64,000 nt of DNA from JACVRW01 sp963837445 (lineage in GTDB: Bacteria; Actinomycetota; Thermoleophilia; Solirubrobacterales; Thermoleophilaceae). The translations under genes and the position numbers were made by a program. The stretch's first letter is position 1; the number at the start of each line of letters is the position of its first letter. Location of the stretch: contig CAWINK010000016.1 in assembly GCA_963837445.1 (NCBI GenBank), positions 62,001 through 126,000 of the forward strand, given 5' to 3'. The notes under the pieces are model-generated. The model did no database searches and was not told where the DNA came from. It saw nothing but the letters and a program-made list of their open reading frames with translations. Shown here in pieces: positions 7,489 to 15,850 of this stretch.

Positions 7489-8392
7489 ATGGAAGGCGTG
7501 CGCAGGGTCCTCGTCTCGCTACTCGCGATGCTCGTCGCCGTTCGTTGTGGCCTGCGGGGACGACTCCCGCTCCGGCAGCAGCGTCACGGTCGTGGCCACC
7601 ACCACGCAGGTGGCCGACCTGGTGCGCCAGGTTGGCGGAGGTCGGGTCCGCGTCGAGGGCCTGCTGCGCCCGGGCGGCGATCCTCACGACTACGAGCCGA
7701 GGCCGAGCGACGTGGCCGCCGTGGCGGATGCGACCGTGGTGTTTCGGTCCGGCGGCGAGGTGGACGACTGGCTAGCCGACGTGATCGACAGCGCGGGCGG
7801 CGACGCGCGGGTCGTGAGCCTGATCGACTCGGTGAAGCGCGAGGACGACGATCCCCACTGGTGGCAGGACGCTCGCAACGGGGTGCGTGCGGTGGAGGCC
7901 GTGCGCGCGGAGCTCACGAGCGCCGACCCGGCCGGCCGCGCCACGTTCGCGCGCAACGCCGGGCGGACCATCAGGACGCTCGAGACCCTGGACCGTCGCA
8001 TCGCCGCCTGTGTCGAGCGCGTGCCGCCGGCGAGGCGCAAGATCGTCACGACCCACGACGCGCTCGGCTACTTCGCGCGCCGCTACGGCGTGGAGGTGGT
8101 GGGGGCGGTGATCCCCTCGCTCTCGACGCACGCGCAGGCGTCCGCCGGCGACGTTCAGCGCCTGGTCCAGCAGATCCGCAGCGAGCGCGTGCAGGCGGTC
8201 TTCCCGGAGAGCTCCGTGAACCCCGACATCGAGAAGGCGATCGCGCGCGAGGCAGGGGCGACCATCGGCGATCCGCTCTACGCGGACTCGCTGGGCCCGG
8301 AGGGGAGCGCCGGCGACACCTACACGGGCGCGCTCGCCGCGGACGCTGACGTGCTGGTGCGCGGCATGTCCGGCGGGCGCGTGAGCTGCTAG
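7489..8392 (+). CDS. Zinc/manganese ABC transporter substrate-binding lipoprotein (apparent frameshift)
   Basis: The mature domain (TVVATTTQVADLVRQVGGGR...) is a cluster A-I metal-binding protein of the ZnuA/AdcA type. Ligand histidines appear in GGDPHDYEP, DDPHWWQDA and TTHDALGYFA, with FPESSVNPD near the C-terminus and a final acidic site GDPLYADS. The signal peptide (RRVLVSLLAMLVAV) is encoded from ATG 7489 in a different frame from the lipobox VACGDD. One extra base near 7543 would join them. Without the join the only start in the mature frame is GTG 7547, which would delete the signal. No permease or ATPase genes lie next to it. It faces a Fur-family gene tail to tail (4-base overlap) and has a Fur-like box at its start. 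Confidence 0.8.
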
Positions 8393-8823
8393 CCGCGGCG
8401 ACAGGCGGGGCACTGGCCCCGCAGGGTCACGTCGTGGGCGTCGATCGAATAGTCGACGCGTCCGGCGAGCTTCTCGATCGCGCGCTCGAGGCCGGGGTCC
8501 TCGAAGGCTGAGACCTGGCCGCAGCTCTCGCAGACGATGTGGTGATGGTGCTCGCCCTTCGGGCCCACCGGCTCGTAGCGGGCAACGCCCTCCGCCGCGT
8601 CCACGCGACGGGTCAGCCGCAGCTTGTCCAGCAGCTCGAGCGTCCGGTAGATGCTCGCCACGCCCACGTCCTCGCCGCGCCGGTGCAGGCTGTCGGCGAT
8701 CTCCTTGGCGGTCACGCTGCAGCCAAGGTCGGCAAGCGTCTCGACCACGGCGGAACGAGGGCCGCTCAGGCGATAGCCCTCGCGCTCGAGCTCGCGCTGC
8801 GCGTGTCCAACCCAGTCGCTCAC
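8389..8823 (-). CDS. Fur/Zur-family metalloregulator
   Basis: 144 residues. The winged-helix domain (YRLSGPRSAVVETLADLGCS, then DVGVASIYRTLELLDKL) is followed by the dimerisation domain with EHHHHIVCESCGQV and a C-terminal CPAC. The two Cys pairs build the structural zinc site of the family; the His run forms the regulatory site. Metal specificity (Zur, Fur or PerR) cannot be fixed from sequence, but adjacency to a zinc-type binding protein with a Fur-like box favours Zur. It lies upstream on the same strand as nothing else; superoxide dismutase, also on the minus strand, ends 24 bases from its start. Confidence 0.85.
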   Translation of the reverse strand: MSDWVGHAQRELEREGYRLSGPRSAVVETLADLGCSVTAKEIADSLHRRGEDVGVASIYRTLELLDKLRLTRRVDAAEGVARYEPVGPKGEHHHHIVCESCGQVSAFEDPGLERAIEKLAGRVDYSIDAHDVTLRGQCPACRRG

Positions 8824-8846
8824 ATGTCAAGCATAGGAGCCGGCCG

Positions 8847-9455
8847 CTAGCCGCCGGCGGCGCTGAGGCGCTCGGCCACCTTGTCCCAGTTCACCACGTT
8901 CCACCACGCGTCGATGTAGGCGGGCCGCTGGTTCTGGTACTTGAGGTAGTAGGAGTGCTCCCACACGTCCACGCCGAGCAGAGGGGTCTTGCCGTCGGTC
9001 AGCGGGTTGTCCTGGTTCGCGCTCGAGACCACGGCGAGCCCGGAGCCGTCATGCACGAGCCAGGACCAGCCGGACCCGAACTGGCCCACGCCCGCGTCCT
9101 TGAACTTGCCCTGGAAGTCGCTGAACGAGCCGAACGCCGACTCGATGGCCGACGCCAGCTCGCCATCGGGCTCGCCGCCGCCGTCCGGTGACATCCACTC
9201 CCAGAACAGCGAGTGGTTGTAGTGGCCGCCACCGTTGTTGCGAACCGCGGTGCGCTTGTCGTCCGGGATCTGCGAGAGGTTCGCGACCACGTCCTCGATC
9301 GGCTTGTCTGCCCATTCGGTCCCCTCGAGGGCGGCGTTCACCTTGTCCACGTAGGCCTGGTGGTGCTTGTCGTGGTGAACGCGCATCGTCGCCTCGTCGA
9401 TATGGGGCTCGAGAGCGTCGTAGTCGTAGGGGAGGGGCGGTACTTCGAACGGCAT
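8847..9455 (-). CDS. sod: Fe/Mn superoxide dismutase
   Basis: 202 residues, cytoplasmic. It converts superoxide to peroxide and oxygen. The metal ligands are visible: His in TMRVHHDKHHQAYVD, His in GGHYNHSLFWEWM, and Asp/His in GVDVWEHSYYLKY. GQFGSGWSWLV carries the Gln that tunes the metal. Length is normal for the family. Whether it uses iron or manganese is not certain from these motifs. The gene directly follows (same strand, 24 bases upstream of) the Fur-family gene, so the two might be co-transcribed. Confidence 0.95.
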   Translation of the reverse strand: MPFEVPPLPYDYDALEPHIDEATMRVHHDKHHQAYVDKVNAALEGTEWADKPIEDVVANLSQIPDDKRTAVRNNGGGHYNHSLFWEWMSPDGGGEPDGELASAIESAFGSFSDFQGKFKDAGVGQFGSGWSWLVHDGSGLAVVSSANQDNPLTDGKTPLLGVDVWEHSYYLKYQNQRPAYIDAWWNVVNWDKVAERLSAAGG

Positions 9456-9529
9456 GGGTCTCTCCTTCGTTTCGTTCGCCAGGACTCTATGCGGTGCCCT
9501 GTCAACCCGCCGCTAGGATTGGCCTCCGC

Positions 9530-9614
9530 GCGGCTGTGGTGGAATCAGGCAGACACGCCGTCTTCAGGTGGCGGTGGGCTAACGCCCGTGGAGGTTCGAA
9601 TCCTCTCAGCCGCA
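9530..9614 (+). tRNA. tRNA-Leu (anticodon CAG)
   Basis: Acceptor GCGGCTG (9530-9536) pairs with CAGCCGC (9607-9613), discriminator A. The anticodon stem CCGTC/GGCGG encloses TTCAGGT, giving CAG. A long variable arm (GGGCTAACGCCC) marks a class II tRNA. The T-loop is TTCGAAT. A run of five T follows directly and may terminate transcription. Confidence 0.95.
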
Positions 9615-9646
9615 TTTTTCGTGGGCGTTGAGGTGGACCTTGCTCA

Positions 9647-9691
9647 GGTGGGGCATCTTGGTTGCTATATCCGCTACCGGGATGCCCCACC
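9647..9691. terminator. Long hairpin between convergent genes
   Basis: GGTGGGGCATC (9647-9657) and GATGCCCCACC (9681-9691) pair perfectly. Inside, two T-G wobbles and GGTTGC/GCTACC extend the stem to about 19 bp with one mismatch around a 7-base loop TATATCC. It lies between the end of tRNA-Leu (plus) and the end of csoR (minus), the position of a bidirectional terminator, although neither side has a T-tract. Confidence 0.55.
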
Positions 9692-9736
9692 CGTTGCGGA
9701 GCGGCGGGCTCCCGACGGAGGGCTTAGCGCGGCGCC

Positions 9737-10036
9737 CTAGCCGCGGCGCATCATCCGGCCCACGGCTGCCATCAGCTCCTCGGTGCGCTCGTCCTTCTTC
9801 GAGTCCGGGCCGCCCACGACGCAGTGGTGGGCGTGGTCGTCGAGCAGGCCCAGGGCCACCTTGTCCAGCGCGGCCTGAACGGCGGTGATCTGCGTCAGGA
9901 CGTCGATGCAGTAGCGGTCGTCCTCGATCATCCGCTCGATGCCGCCCACCTGGCCCTGGATGCGTTTCAGCCGCTTCAGCAGCTGGTCCTTGGTTGCCGT
10001 GTAGCCGCGGCTCTCGCCTGCTGTCGTCGTGCTCAT
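9737..10036 (-). CDS. csoR: CsoR-type copper-sensing repressor
   Basis: 99 residues from ATG 10036; the longer upstream frame crosses the operator and the divergent gene and is not used. The all-helical CsoR/FrmR fold shows KDQLLKRLKRIQGQVGGIER and the copper ligands Cys43 (RYCIDVLTQ), His68 and Cys72 (HAHHC), the C-H-C spacing of copper sensors. Cu(I) binding releases the repressor from DNA. A matching operator sits between this gene and the divergent secreted protein-copA pair (10053-10069). Confidence 0.92.
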   Translation of the reverse strand: MSTTTAGESRGYTATKDQLLKRLKRIQGQVGGIERMIEDDRYCIDVLTQITAVQAALDKVALGLLDDHAHHCVVGGPDSKKDERTEELMAAVGRMMRRG

Positions 10037-10052
10037 GCGGTGACTATACCGT

Positions 10053-10069
10053 ATACCCCTCGGGGGTAT
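10053..10069. promoter_or_regulatory. CsoR operator
   Basis: ATACCCCTCGGGGGTAT is a palindrome (ATACCCC/GGGGTAT, 3-base centre) in the 49-base gap between divergent csoR and the copper efflux operon. G/C-tract palindromes flanked by AT are the known CsoR recognition type. It would control both directions. Confidence 0.85.
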
Positions 10070-10085
10070 GCTAAGTTGTCGCCAG

Positions 10086-10955
10086 ATGAACGTGGGAACC
10101 AAGCTTGCTGCCTTCGCGCTGGTGCTTGCGCTGGTCTTCGGCGCGGCCGCGCTCGCGGGCGGCACGGTCGGCCCCGACCGCAGCGGCGAGAAGCGCGCGG
10201 ACACCGGTGCTGACGCCGGCGGTCACATGGCCGAGGCCGAGGGCCACGCCGGTGGGGCGGCCACTCCTGCGCCGGTTCGGGGTCTCGCCGTCTCGGACGC
10301 CGGCCTGACGCTCGCCCTCGAGAGCACAAGGTTCGAGCGCGGCCGCCCGGGCGAGCTGCGCTTCAGCATCCGCGGAGCCGGCGGAAGGCCGGTGCGCGAC
10401 TTCGAGGTCGAGCACGAGAAGCGCATGCACCTGATCGTGGTACGCCGTGACGGTCGCGGCTTCCAGCACCTTCACCCAACGCTCGATGCACGCGGCACCT
10501 GGAGCGTCCGTCTCACTCTCACCGAGGCCGGCGCCTACCGCGTGTTCGCGGACTTCAAGCACGACGGCGAGGCACGGACGCTCGCCGCGGACCTCAGCGT
10601 GGACGGAGAAGCCCACTACGGACCGCTGCCCGAGCCCGCCGTCGTTGCGGACGCCGGTGATGGGTACGAGGCCCGGCTGAACGCCGGTCGCGTCCGCGCC
10701 GGACGCGAGGTGGACCTTGACTTCACCGTGACCCGTGACGGGCGCGCGGTCGAGACCGAGCCGTACCTCGGGGCACGCGGGCACCTCGTGGCCCTGCGCG
10801 AGGGCGACATGGCCTTCCTCCACGTCCACCCGGACGAGGATGCGCTCGCCTTCATGGCCGAGTTCCCGAGCGCGGGCCGCTATCGGCTCTACCAGCAGTT
10901 CAAGCACGAGGGGCGTGTGCACACGGCCGAGTTCACGCAGGAGGTGTCGCGATGA
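10086..10955 (+). CDS. Secreted metal-associated protein of a copper operon
   Basis: 289 residues from ATG 10086. An N-terminal helix (LAAFALVLALVFGAAALAGG) is a signal peptide or anchor. Two similar beta-rich halves follow, each with a His-rich strand pair: MHLIVVRR then FQHLHPTL in the first, GHLVALRE then AFLHVHPDE in the second. An early GHMAEAEGH segment adds His/Met. The periodic H-x-H and Met residues suggest extracellular copper binding or buffering. It is co-transcribed with copA through a 4-base ATGA overlap and lies under the CsoR operator. The family is commonly seen beside CopA; the biochemical role is inferred. Confidence 0.75.
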   Translation: MNVGTKLAAFALVLALVFGAAALAGGTVGPDRSGEKRADTGADAGGHMAEAEGHAGGAATPAPVRGLAVSDAGLTLALESTRFERGRPGELRFSIRGAGGRPVRDFEVEHEKRMHLIVVRRDGRGFQHLHPTLDARGTWSVRLTLTEAGAYRVFADFKHDGEARTLAADLSVDGEAHYGPLPEPAVVADAGDGYEARLNAGRVRAGREVDLDFTVTRDGRAVETEPYLGARGHLVALREGDMAFLHVHPDEDALAFMAEFPSAGRYRLYQQFKHEGRVHTAEFTQEVSR

Positions 10956-13201
10956 GCGTGGTCACCGAGCACGTGGAGCTGCCGATCGAGGGCATGACCT
11001 GCGCGTCGTGCGCGAACCGGATCGAGCGCCGGCTCAACGAGGTCGATGGCGTGACCGCCACGGTCAACTACGCCACCGAGCGCGCGGCGGTGCACTACGA
11101 CCCGGCCGCGGTGGAGCCCGAGCAGCTGCTTGGCGCGGTCGAGGCGGCGGGCTACAGCGCCCGGCTTCCCTCGGCCGACCGGGCGGCGGACCAGGCCGAC
11201 GCGGCCGAGGACCCCACGGCGCCGCTGCGCCGCCGACTGATCATCTCCGGGCTGCTTGCGCTGCCAGTGCTCTTGATGGCGATGATTCCGGCGCTCCAGT
11301 TCGACAACTGGCAGTGGCTCTCGTTGAACCTCGCCACCCCGGTGGTGCTCTGGGGCGCCTGGCCGTTCCACAAGGCCGCCTGGGCGAACCTGAAGCACGC
11401 CACGGCGACCATGGACACGCTGATCTCGGTCGGCGTGCTGGCCGCGTGGCTCTGGTCGCTCTACGCCCTCTTCCTCGGTGACGCGGGCATGCCGGACATG
11501 CGGATGGGCTTCGATCTCATTCCGCAGCAGGGCGGCGGCGCCGACGAGATCTATCTCGAGACGGCCGCGATCGTGACCACCTTCGCCCTGACCGGCCGCT
11601 ACTTCGAGGCGCGGGCGAAGCGCCGCGCCGGCGCGGCGCTCACGGCGCTGCTCGAGCTCGGCGCCAAGGACGTTGCGGTGATCGACTCGACCGGAGCCGA
11701 GCGTCGCGTGCCGGTCGAGGAGCTGCAGCCCGGCGCCCTCTTCGTTGTGCGGCCCGGTGAGAAGGTCGCCACTGACGGTGTCGTCGAGGAGGGCTCCTCC
11801 GCGGTCGACATGAGCCTGCTCACGGGCGAGTCCGTGCCCTTCGAGGTGAGCCCCGGATCGGAGGTCGCGGGGGCCACGGTGAACGCCGGCGGGCGGCTCA
11901 TCGTGCGGGCCACGCGCGTGGGTGCCGACACGGCGCTGGCGCAGATCGCTCGCCTGGTCACCGACGCCCAGACCGGCAAGGCGCCGGTGCAGCGGCTCGC
12001 TGACCGCGTGTCGGGCATCTTCGTCCCGATCGTCATCGGCCTGGCCGTCGCCACGCTGGGGTTCTGGCTCGGCACGGGGGAGAGCGCGACATTCGCGTTC
12101 ACCGCCGCCGTCGCGGTGCTCATCATCGCCTGCCCATGTGCGCTCGGGCTCGCCACGCCCACGGCACTGATGGTCGGCACCGGCCGCGGCGCCCAGCTAG
12201 GGCTGCTGATCAAGGGCCCGGAGGTGCTGGAGTCGACCCGGACGATCGACACGGTCGTGCTCGACAAGACCGGCACCGTCACCACGGGCAGCATGAGCCT
12301 CGTCGGTGTGACCGCCGGAGAGGGAGCCGAGCGGGCTGACGCCCTGCGGCTTGCCGGGGCGCTCGAGAACGCGTCAGAGCACCCGGTGGGGCGCGCGATC
12401 GCGATGGCGGCCGAGCACGAGCACGGTGCGCTGCCCGCGGTCGAGGCGTTCGCGAACCGCGAGGGCCTCGGCGTGGAGGGGATGGTCGAGGGCGTGGACG
12501 TGGTGGTCGGCCGCCCGGCGCTCATGGCGGAGTGGGGCTACGAGCTGTCCGCCGAGCTCGAGGCCGCCCGAACGGCGGCCGAGTCGCTCGGCCAGACCGC
12601 TGTGGTGGCCGCCTGGGACCGGCAGGCCCGCGCCGTGTTCGCTGTCGCCGACACGGTGAAGCCGACCTCGGCTGAGGCGATCGCCTCGCTGAAGGCGCTC
12701 GGCCTCAGACCCGTTCTGCTCACAGGCGACAACGAGACGACTGCGCGCGCGATGGCCGCCGAGGTCGGCATCGACGATGTGATCGCGGAGGTGCTCCCGT
12801 CGGGCAAGGCCGACGTGGTGCGTCGCCTCCAGGCCGAGGGCCGCGTCGTGGCCATGGTGGGGGACGGCGTGAACGACGCGCCCGCGCTCGCGCAGGCGGA
12901 CCTGGGGCTCTCGATCGGCACGGGCACCGACGTCGCCATCGAGGCCTCCGACCTCACACTCGTGAGCGGAGACCTCCGCGCGGCGGCCGACGCGATCCGG
13001 CTCAGCCGAGCGACCCTCCGCACGATCAAGCAGAACCTGGGCTGGGCGTTCGGCTACAACGTCGCGGCCATACCGCTCGCGGCGATCGGCCTGCTGAACC
13101 CGGTGATCGCCAGTGCGGCGATGGCCTTCTCGAGCGTGTCGGTGGTGGGGAACGCCCTGCGGCTTCGGCGCTTCGACCGGTCGGGCCGGGCTAGCGGCTA
13201 G
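10952..13201 (+). CDS. copA: Copper-exporting P1B-type ATPase CopA
   Basis: 749 residues. One N-terminal heavy-metal-associated domain (GMTCASCANRIERRL, residues 13-27) precedes eight membrane helices. The metal-transport motif is IIACPCALGLATP (CPC). The actuator TGE is in LLTGESVPFE, the phosphorylated Asp in VLDKTGTV, the SEHP motif in ENASEHPVGR, and the hinge in MVGDGVNDAPAL. Length and order are standard for CopA. It pumps Cu(I) out of the cytoplasm at the expense of ATP. Start overlaps the upstream secreted protein by 4 bases; its last 11 bases overlap the convergent hydroxylase gene. Confidence 0.95.
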   Translation: MSVVTEHVELPIEGMTCASCANRIERRLNEVDGVTATVNYATERAAVHYDPAAVEPEQLLGAVEAAGYSARLPSADRAADQADAAEDPTAPLRRRLIISGLLALPVLLMAMIPALQFDNWQWLSLNLATPVVLWGAWPFHKAAWANLKHATATMDTLISVGVLAAWLWSLYALFLGDAGMPDMRMGFDLIPQQGGGADEIYLETAAIVTTFALTGRYFEARAKRRAGAALTALLELGAKDVAVIDSTGAERRVPVEELQPGALFVVRPGEKVATDGVVEEGSSAVDMSLLTGESVPFEVSPGSEVAGATVNAGGRLIVRATRVGADTALAQIARLVTDAQTGKAPVQRLADRVSGIFVPIVIGLAVATLGFWLGTGESATFAFTAAVAVLIIACPCALGLATPTALMVGTGRGAQLGLLIKGPEVLESTRTIDTVVLDKTGTVTTGSMSLVGVTAGEGAERADALRLAGALENASEHPVGRAIAMAAEHEHGALPAVEAFANREGLGVEGMVEGVDVVVGRPALMAEWGYELSAELEAARTAAESLGQTAVVAAWDRQARAVFAVADTVKPTSAEAIASLKALGLRPVLLTGDNETTARAMAAEVGIDDVIAEVLPSGKADVVRRLQAEGRVVAMVGDGVNDAPALAQADLGLSIGTGTDVAIEASDLTLVSGDLRAAADAIRLSRATLRTIKQNLGWAFGYNVAAIPLAAIGLLNPVIASAAMAFSSVSVVGNALRLRRFDRSGRASG

Positions 13202-13823
13202 GCCCGGCAGCGCGGCGCTGCGGCGTGCCGAACACGTAATCCCAGAACGGGGCGCTCACGCCGAAGCCCCTGGTGTCGTCCTGGAAGTGGTGGCGCATGT
13301 GCAGCTCGCGCACGAGCTTGCCGAGGCGCGTGCGCGGGCGGTGGTGATGCACGTGGTAATGCGTCATGTCGTACATCAGGTAGCCGGCAAGGAAGCCCGC
13401 CGTGAAGACGTATGCCCAGGGGGTGCCGAGCACCAGCACGAACAGCCCCCAGAAACCGAGCGCGAGGGGGATGCTCACCGACGGCGGCATCACGAGGCGG
13501 AGCGGGTCGTTCGGATGGTCGTGGTGGACGCCGTGGATGATCCAGTGGAGCCGGGCGCCGAGCCCGTCCTCGGGCTCGAAGTGGAAGATCAGCCGGTGCA
13601 TCCAGTACTCGGTGAGCGTCCAGAAGACGTAGCCGGCGAGCACCAGGCCCACTACCTGAAGCGTCGTGGGCTCGCCGCGAGCACCCACGGTGAAGGCCAC
13701 CATGATCGCCGGGACGAAGATGACCAGCGGGACCACCGGATGGACGCGCGAGAGGCGATCGAGGATGTCCGAGTCGAACATCCGAGGCGAAGCCTTCAAA
13801 GCATCTGTCCGCCGAGCATCCAC
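13191..13823 (-). CDS. Fatty acid 2-hydroxylase / sterol desaturase family membrane protein
   Basis: 210 residues with four hydrophobic helices and the di-iron histidine clusters of the family: EYWMHRLIFHFE, IHGVHHDHP, THYHVHHHRPR and LHMRHHFQDD. The arrangement resembles the FA2H/Scs7 subgroup, which hydroxylates fatty acyl chains at carbon 2. A role in tailoring membrane lipids is likely, but the substrate is unknown. The start is ATG 13823; an alternative ATG (MFDSDI) lies 14 codons downstream and could equally be used. Confidence 0.8.
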   Translation of the reverse strand: MDARRTDALKASPRMFDSDILDRLSRVHPVVPLVIFVPAIMVAFTVGARGEPTTLQVVGLVLAGYVFWTLTEYWMHRLIFHFEPEDGLGARLHWIIHGVHHDHPNDPLRLVMPPSVSIPLALGFWGLFVLVLGTPWAYVFTAGFLAGYLMYDMTHYHVHHHRPRTRLGKLVRELHMRHHFQDDTRGFGVSAPFWDYVFGTPQRRAAGPSR

Positions 13824-13876
13824 GGACCCGAATCTAGCGCACCTTTCGGGCAGGTCAAGCTCCGAATTCGGGTTCC

Positions 13877-14047
13877 CTAACTAGGTGCCCAGAGAGCGCC
13901 CCAGTTCGCGATCAGGAACTCGAGCCCGAAGGCTGCCGTGATGCCGTACACGACGGTCTCGGGATGCGAGGCCTCGCCCGAGAAAACTCGCCCCAGCAGG
14001 TAGCACGTGACGGCCGCGATGAAGAGCAGCCTCCCGGTGATCTCCAT
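13877..14047 (-). CDS. Small two-helix membrane protein
   Basis: 56 residues from ATG 14047 (MEITGRLLFIAAVTCYLLGR). The sequence has two hydrophobic segments separated by GEASHPETV and ends in LEFLIANWGALWAPS. The longer upstream extension reads into the divergent kinase leader and is unlikely. No family is recognised. It lies between the hydroxylase gene (same strand) and the divergent HipA-like gene. Confidence 0.55.
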   Translation of the reverse strand: MEITGRLLFIAAVTCYLLGRVFSGEASHPETVVYGITAAFGLEFLIANWGALWAPS

Positions 14048-14135
14048 GCGTGGAAGTGTCGGCTCGCGCGGGCGGCTGCCTGTGACCGTCGGGTGAAGCA
14101 GGCGTGAACGTCCCGTTGCCTGCGAACCTGTCGCG

Positions 14136-14894
14136 GTGCCCAAGGGCCTGCGTCACGTGACCGCCACGCGCTATGTGGCCCCGCTTCGGGAGGGCGGCTC
14201 CCTGCCCGGGCTGATGGAGGCCGACGACGAGGGCCTGTACGTGACGAAGTTCCGCGCGGCCGGGCAGGGGGAGAGGGCGCTCGTGGCCGAGGTCGTGGCC
14301 GGCGAGCTTGCGCGCGCGATCGGGCTGCCGGTGCCCGACCTCGCGATCGTGGAGGTGGCGCCGGCGCTCGGGCTTGCCGAGCCGGATCCCGAGATCCAGG
14401 ACCTGATCGTGGGCAGTCCGGGGGCGAACCTCGGGATGGACTTCCTGCCGGGTGCGCTCCCGATGGCCGTGCCGTCGGACCCGGCCGTGAACGCAGACCT
14501 GGCCGCCGATGTGGTCTGGTTCGACGCTCTCGTGACCAACGTCGACCGCACACCCCGCAACCCGAACCTCCTCGTCTGGCACGGCCGGCTGTTCCTGATC
14601 GACCACGGCGCGGCCTTCTTTCGCCAGCACGGTGAGCGCCCGCTGGCCGACACGGCGCGCGAGGGCGTGCCCACGCTTGCAGAGCACGTGCTGCGGCCGG
14701 TGGCCGGTTCGCTCGAGGCGGCGGACGAGCGTCTGGCCGAGCGCGCGCTCGGCGCCATCGACGCGACGGTCGCGCTCGCGCCCGAGTCGTGGCTCGGTCC
14801 GGATCCGGCGGCGCGCCGGGCGGACCTCGCCGCCTTCCTGCGGGAGCGCCTCGCGCCGCCGCGGCCGTTCGTGGAGGAGCTCCAGCGTGTCTGA
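14136..14894 (+). CDS. HipA-like kinase
   Basis: 252 residues from GTG 14136. It corresponds to the C-terminal kinase region of HipA rather than full-length HipA: LYVTKFRAAGQGERALVAEV holds the ATP-anchoring Lys and Glu, DALVTNVDRTPRNPNLLV is the catalytic loop (D with downstream N), and LFLIDHGAAFF replaces the DFG metal-binding motif. There is no HipB-like DNA-binding antitoxin. Instead it overlaps a DUF3037 gene by 8 bases, a pairing I recognise as recurrent in bacteria. The substrate of this short HipA group is unknown; tRNA synthetase phosphorylation as in HipA is only a possibility. Confidence 0.8.
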   Translation: MPKGLRHVTATRYVAPLREGGSLPGLMEADDEGLYVTKFRAAGQGERALVAEVVAGELARAIGLPVPDLAIVEVAPALGLAEPDPEIQDLIVGSPGANLGMDFLPGALPMAVPSDPAVNADLAADVVWFDALVTNVDRTPRNPNLLVWHGRLFLIDHGAAFFRQHGERPLADTAREGVPTLAEHVLRPVAGSLEAADERLAERALGAIDATVALAPESWLGPDPAARRADLAAFLRERLAPPRPFVEELQRV

Positions 14895-15267
14895 GGCCGC
14901 CTTCAGCTACGCCGTCCTGCGGGTGGTACCGAGGGTCGAGCGCGGCGAGGTGATGAATGTGGGCGTTGTGCTCTTCTCGCGCCAGCACGACTACCTCGGA
15001 CTGAAGGTGCGGCTCCACGAGGGACGTCTGCTGGCGCTCGACCCGGACTGTGACCCGGAGCCGATCAGAGCCCAGCTCGCCGCACTGACCGTCGTAGCGT
15101 CCGGCAAGGGCCACGGGGGCGTTCTGGCCGGGCTGCCCGCGTCCGATCGCTTCGGCTGGCTCACGGCGCCGTCCTCGACGGTGATCCAGCCCTCCGAGGT
15201 GCACACCGGCCTCACCGAGGATCCCGCCGCGACGCTCGACCACCTGTTCGACACAATGGTCGCGTGA
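14887..15267 (+). CDS. DUF3037 protein, partner of the HipA-like kinase
   Basis: 126 residues from GTG 14887, which overlaps the kinase stop by 8 bases. YAVLRVVPRVERGEVMNVGV followed by VLFSRQHDYLG is the DUF3037 signature. No enzymatic motif is seen. Tight coupling suggests the product regulates or delivers substrates to the kinase. It overlaps the following DUF1697 start by 4 bases, so three genes are in one transcript. Confidence 0.8.
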   Translation: MSEAAFSYAVLRVVPRVERGEVMNVGVVLFSRQHDYLGLKVRLHEGRLLALDPDCDPEPIRAQLAALTVVASGKGHGGVLAGLPASDRFGWLTAPSSTVIQPSEVHTGLTEDPAATLDHLFDTMVA

Positions 15268-15791
15268 GGTACGCGGCGTTCCTGCGGGCGATCAACCTCG
15301 GGCGAAACCGTCGCGTGACGAGCGCCGAGTTGCGCGAGATCTTCGAGGGCGTCGGGGTGGAGGAGGTGTCGACCTTTCGGACGAGCGGCAACGTCGTCTA
15401 CGAGGCGCCGCGCGACATGACCGCCAAGATCGAGAAGGCGCTGGGGGGCGCGCTCGGATACGACGTCGGCGTCTTCACGCGAACCGCCCGCGAGCTCGCG
15501 GAGATCGCGGAGAGCGAGCCGTTCAAGCCCGCCCAGGTTGAGGCGTCGAAGGGCAAGCTCCAGGTCTCGCTGCTGTCGAAGAACCCGTCGGCTGCGAACC
15601 GCAAGCAGGTGCTCGCGTGCGCCACGGACGACGACCTGCTCGCCTTCGGCAAGCGCGAGCTCTACTGGCTCCCGAGTGGTGGCACGCTCGAGTCCGGGCT
15701 CGACCGGAAGGCGATCGACAAGCTGCTCGGCCCGACGACGATGCGCACGAAGGGGACCGTCGAGCAGCTCACGGCGAAGTTCTTCGACTAG
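15264..15791 (+). CDS. DUF1697 family protein
   Basis: 175 residues from GTG 15264 (GTGA overlap with the gene before). MRYAAFLRAINLGRNRRVT, FRTSGNVVYEA and RTARELAEIAESEPF are the conserved DUF1697 blocks. The family is cytoplasmic, ferredoxin-like and of unknown function. Its position behind the HipA-like pair may be simple read-through. Confidence 0.85.
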   Translation: MRYAAFLRAINLGRNRRVTSAELREIFEGVGVEEVSTFRTSGNVVYEAPRDMTAKIEKALGGALGYDVGVFTRTARELAEIAESEPFKPAQVEASKGKLQVSLLSKNPSAANRKQVLACATDDDLLAFGKRELYWLPSGGTLESGLDRKAIDKLLGPTTMRTKGTVEQLTAKFFD

Positions 15792-15850
15792 TACGTGAGA
15801 TCGGGCACAGACGGGATCGGATTGCGCCCGCACCGGGAATAGAACTGATC

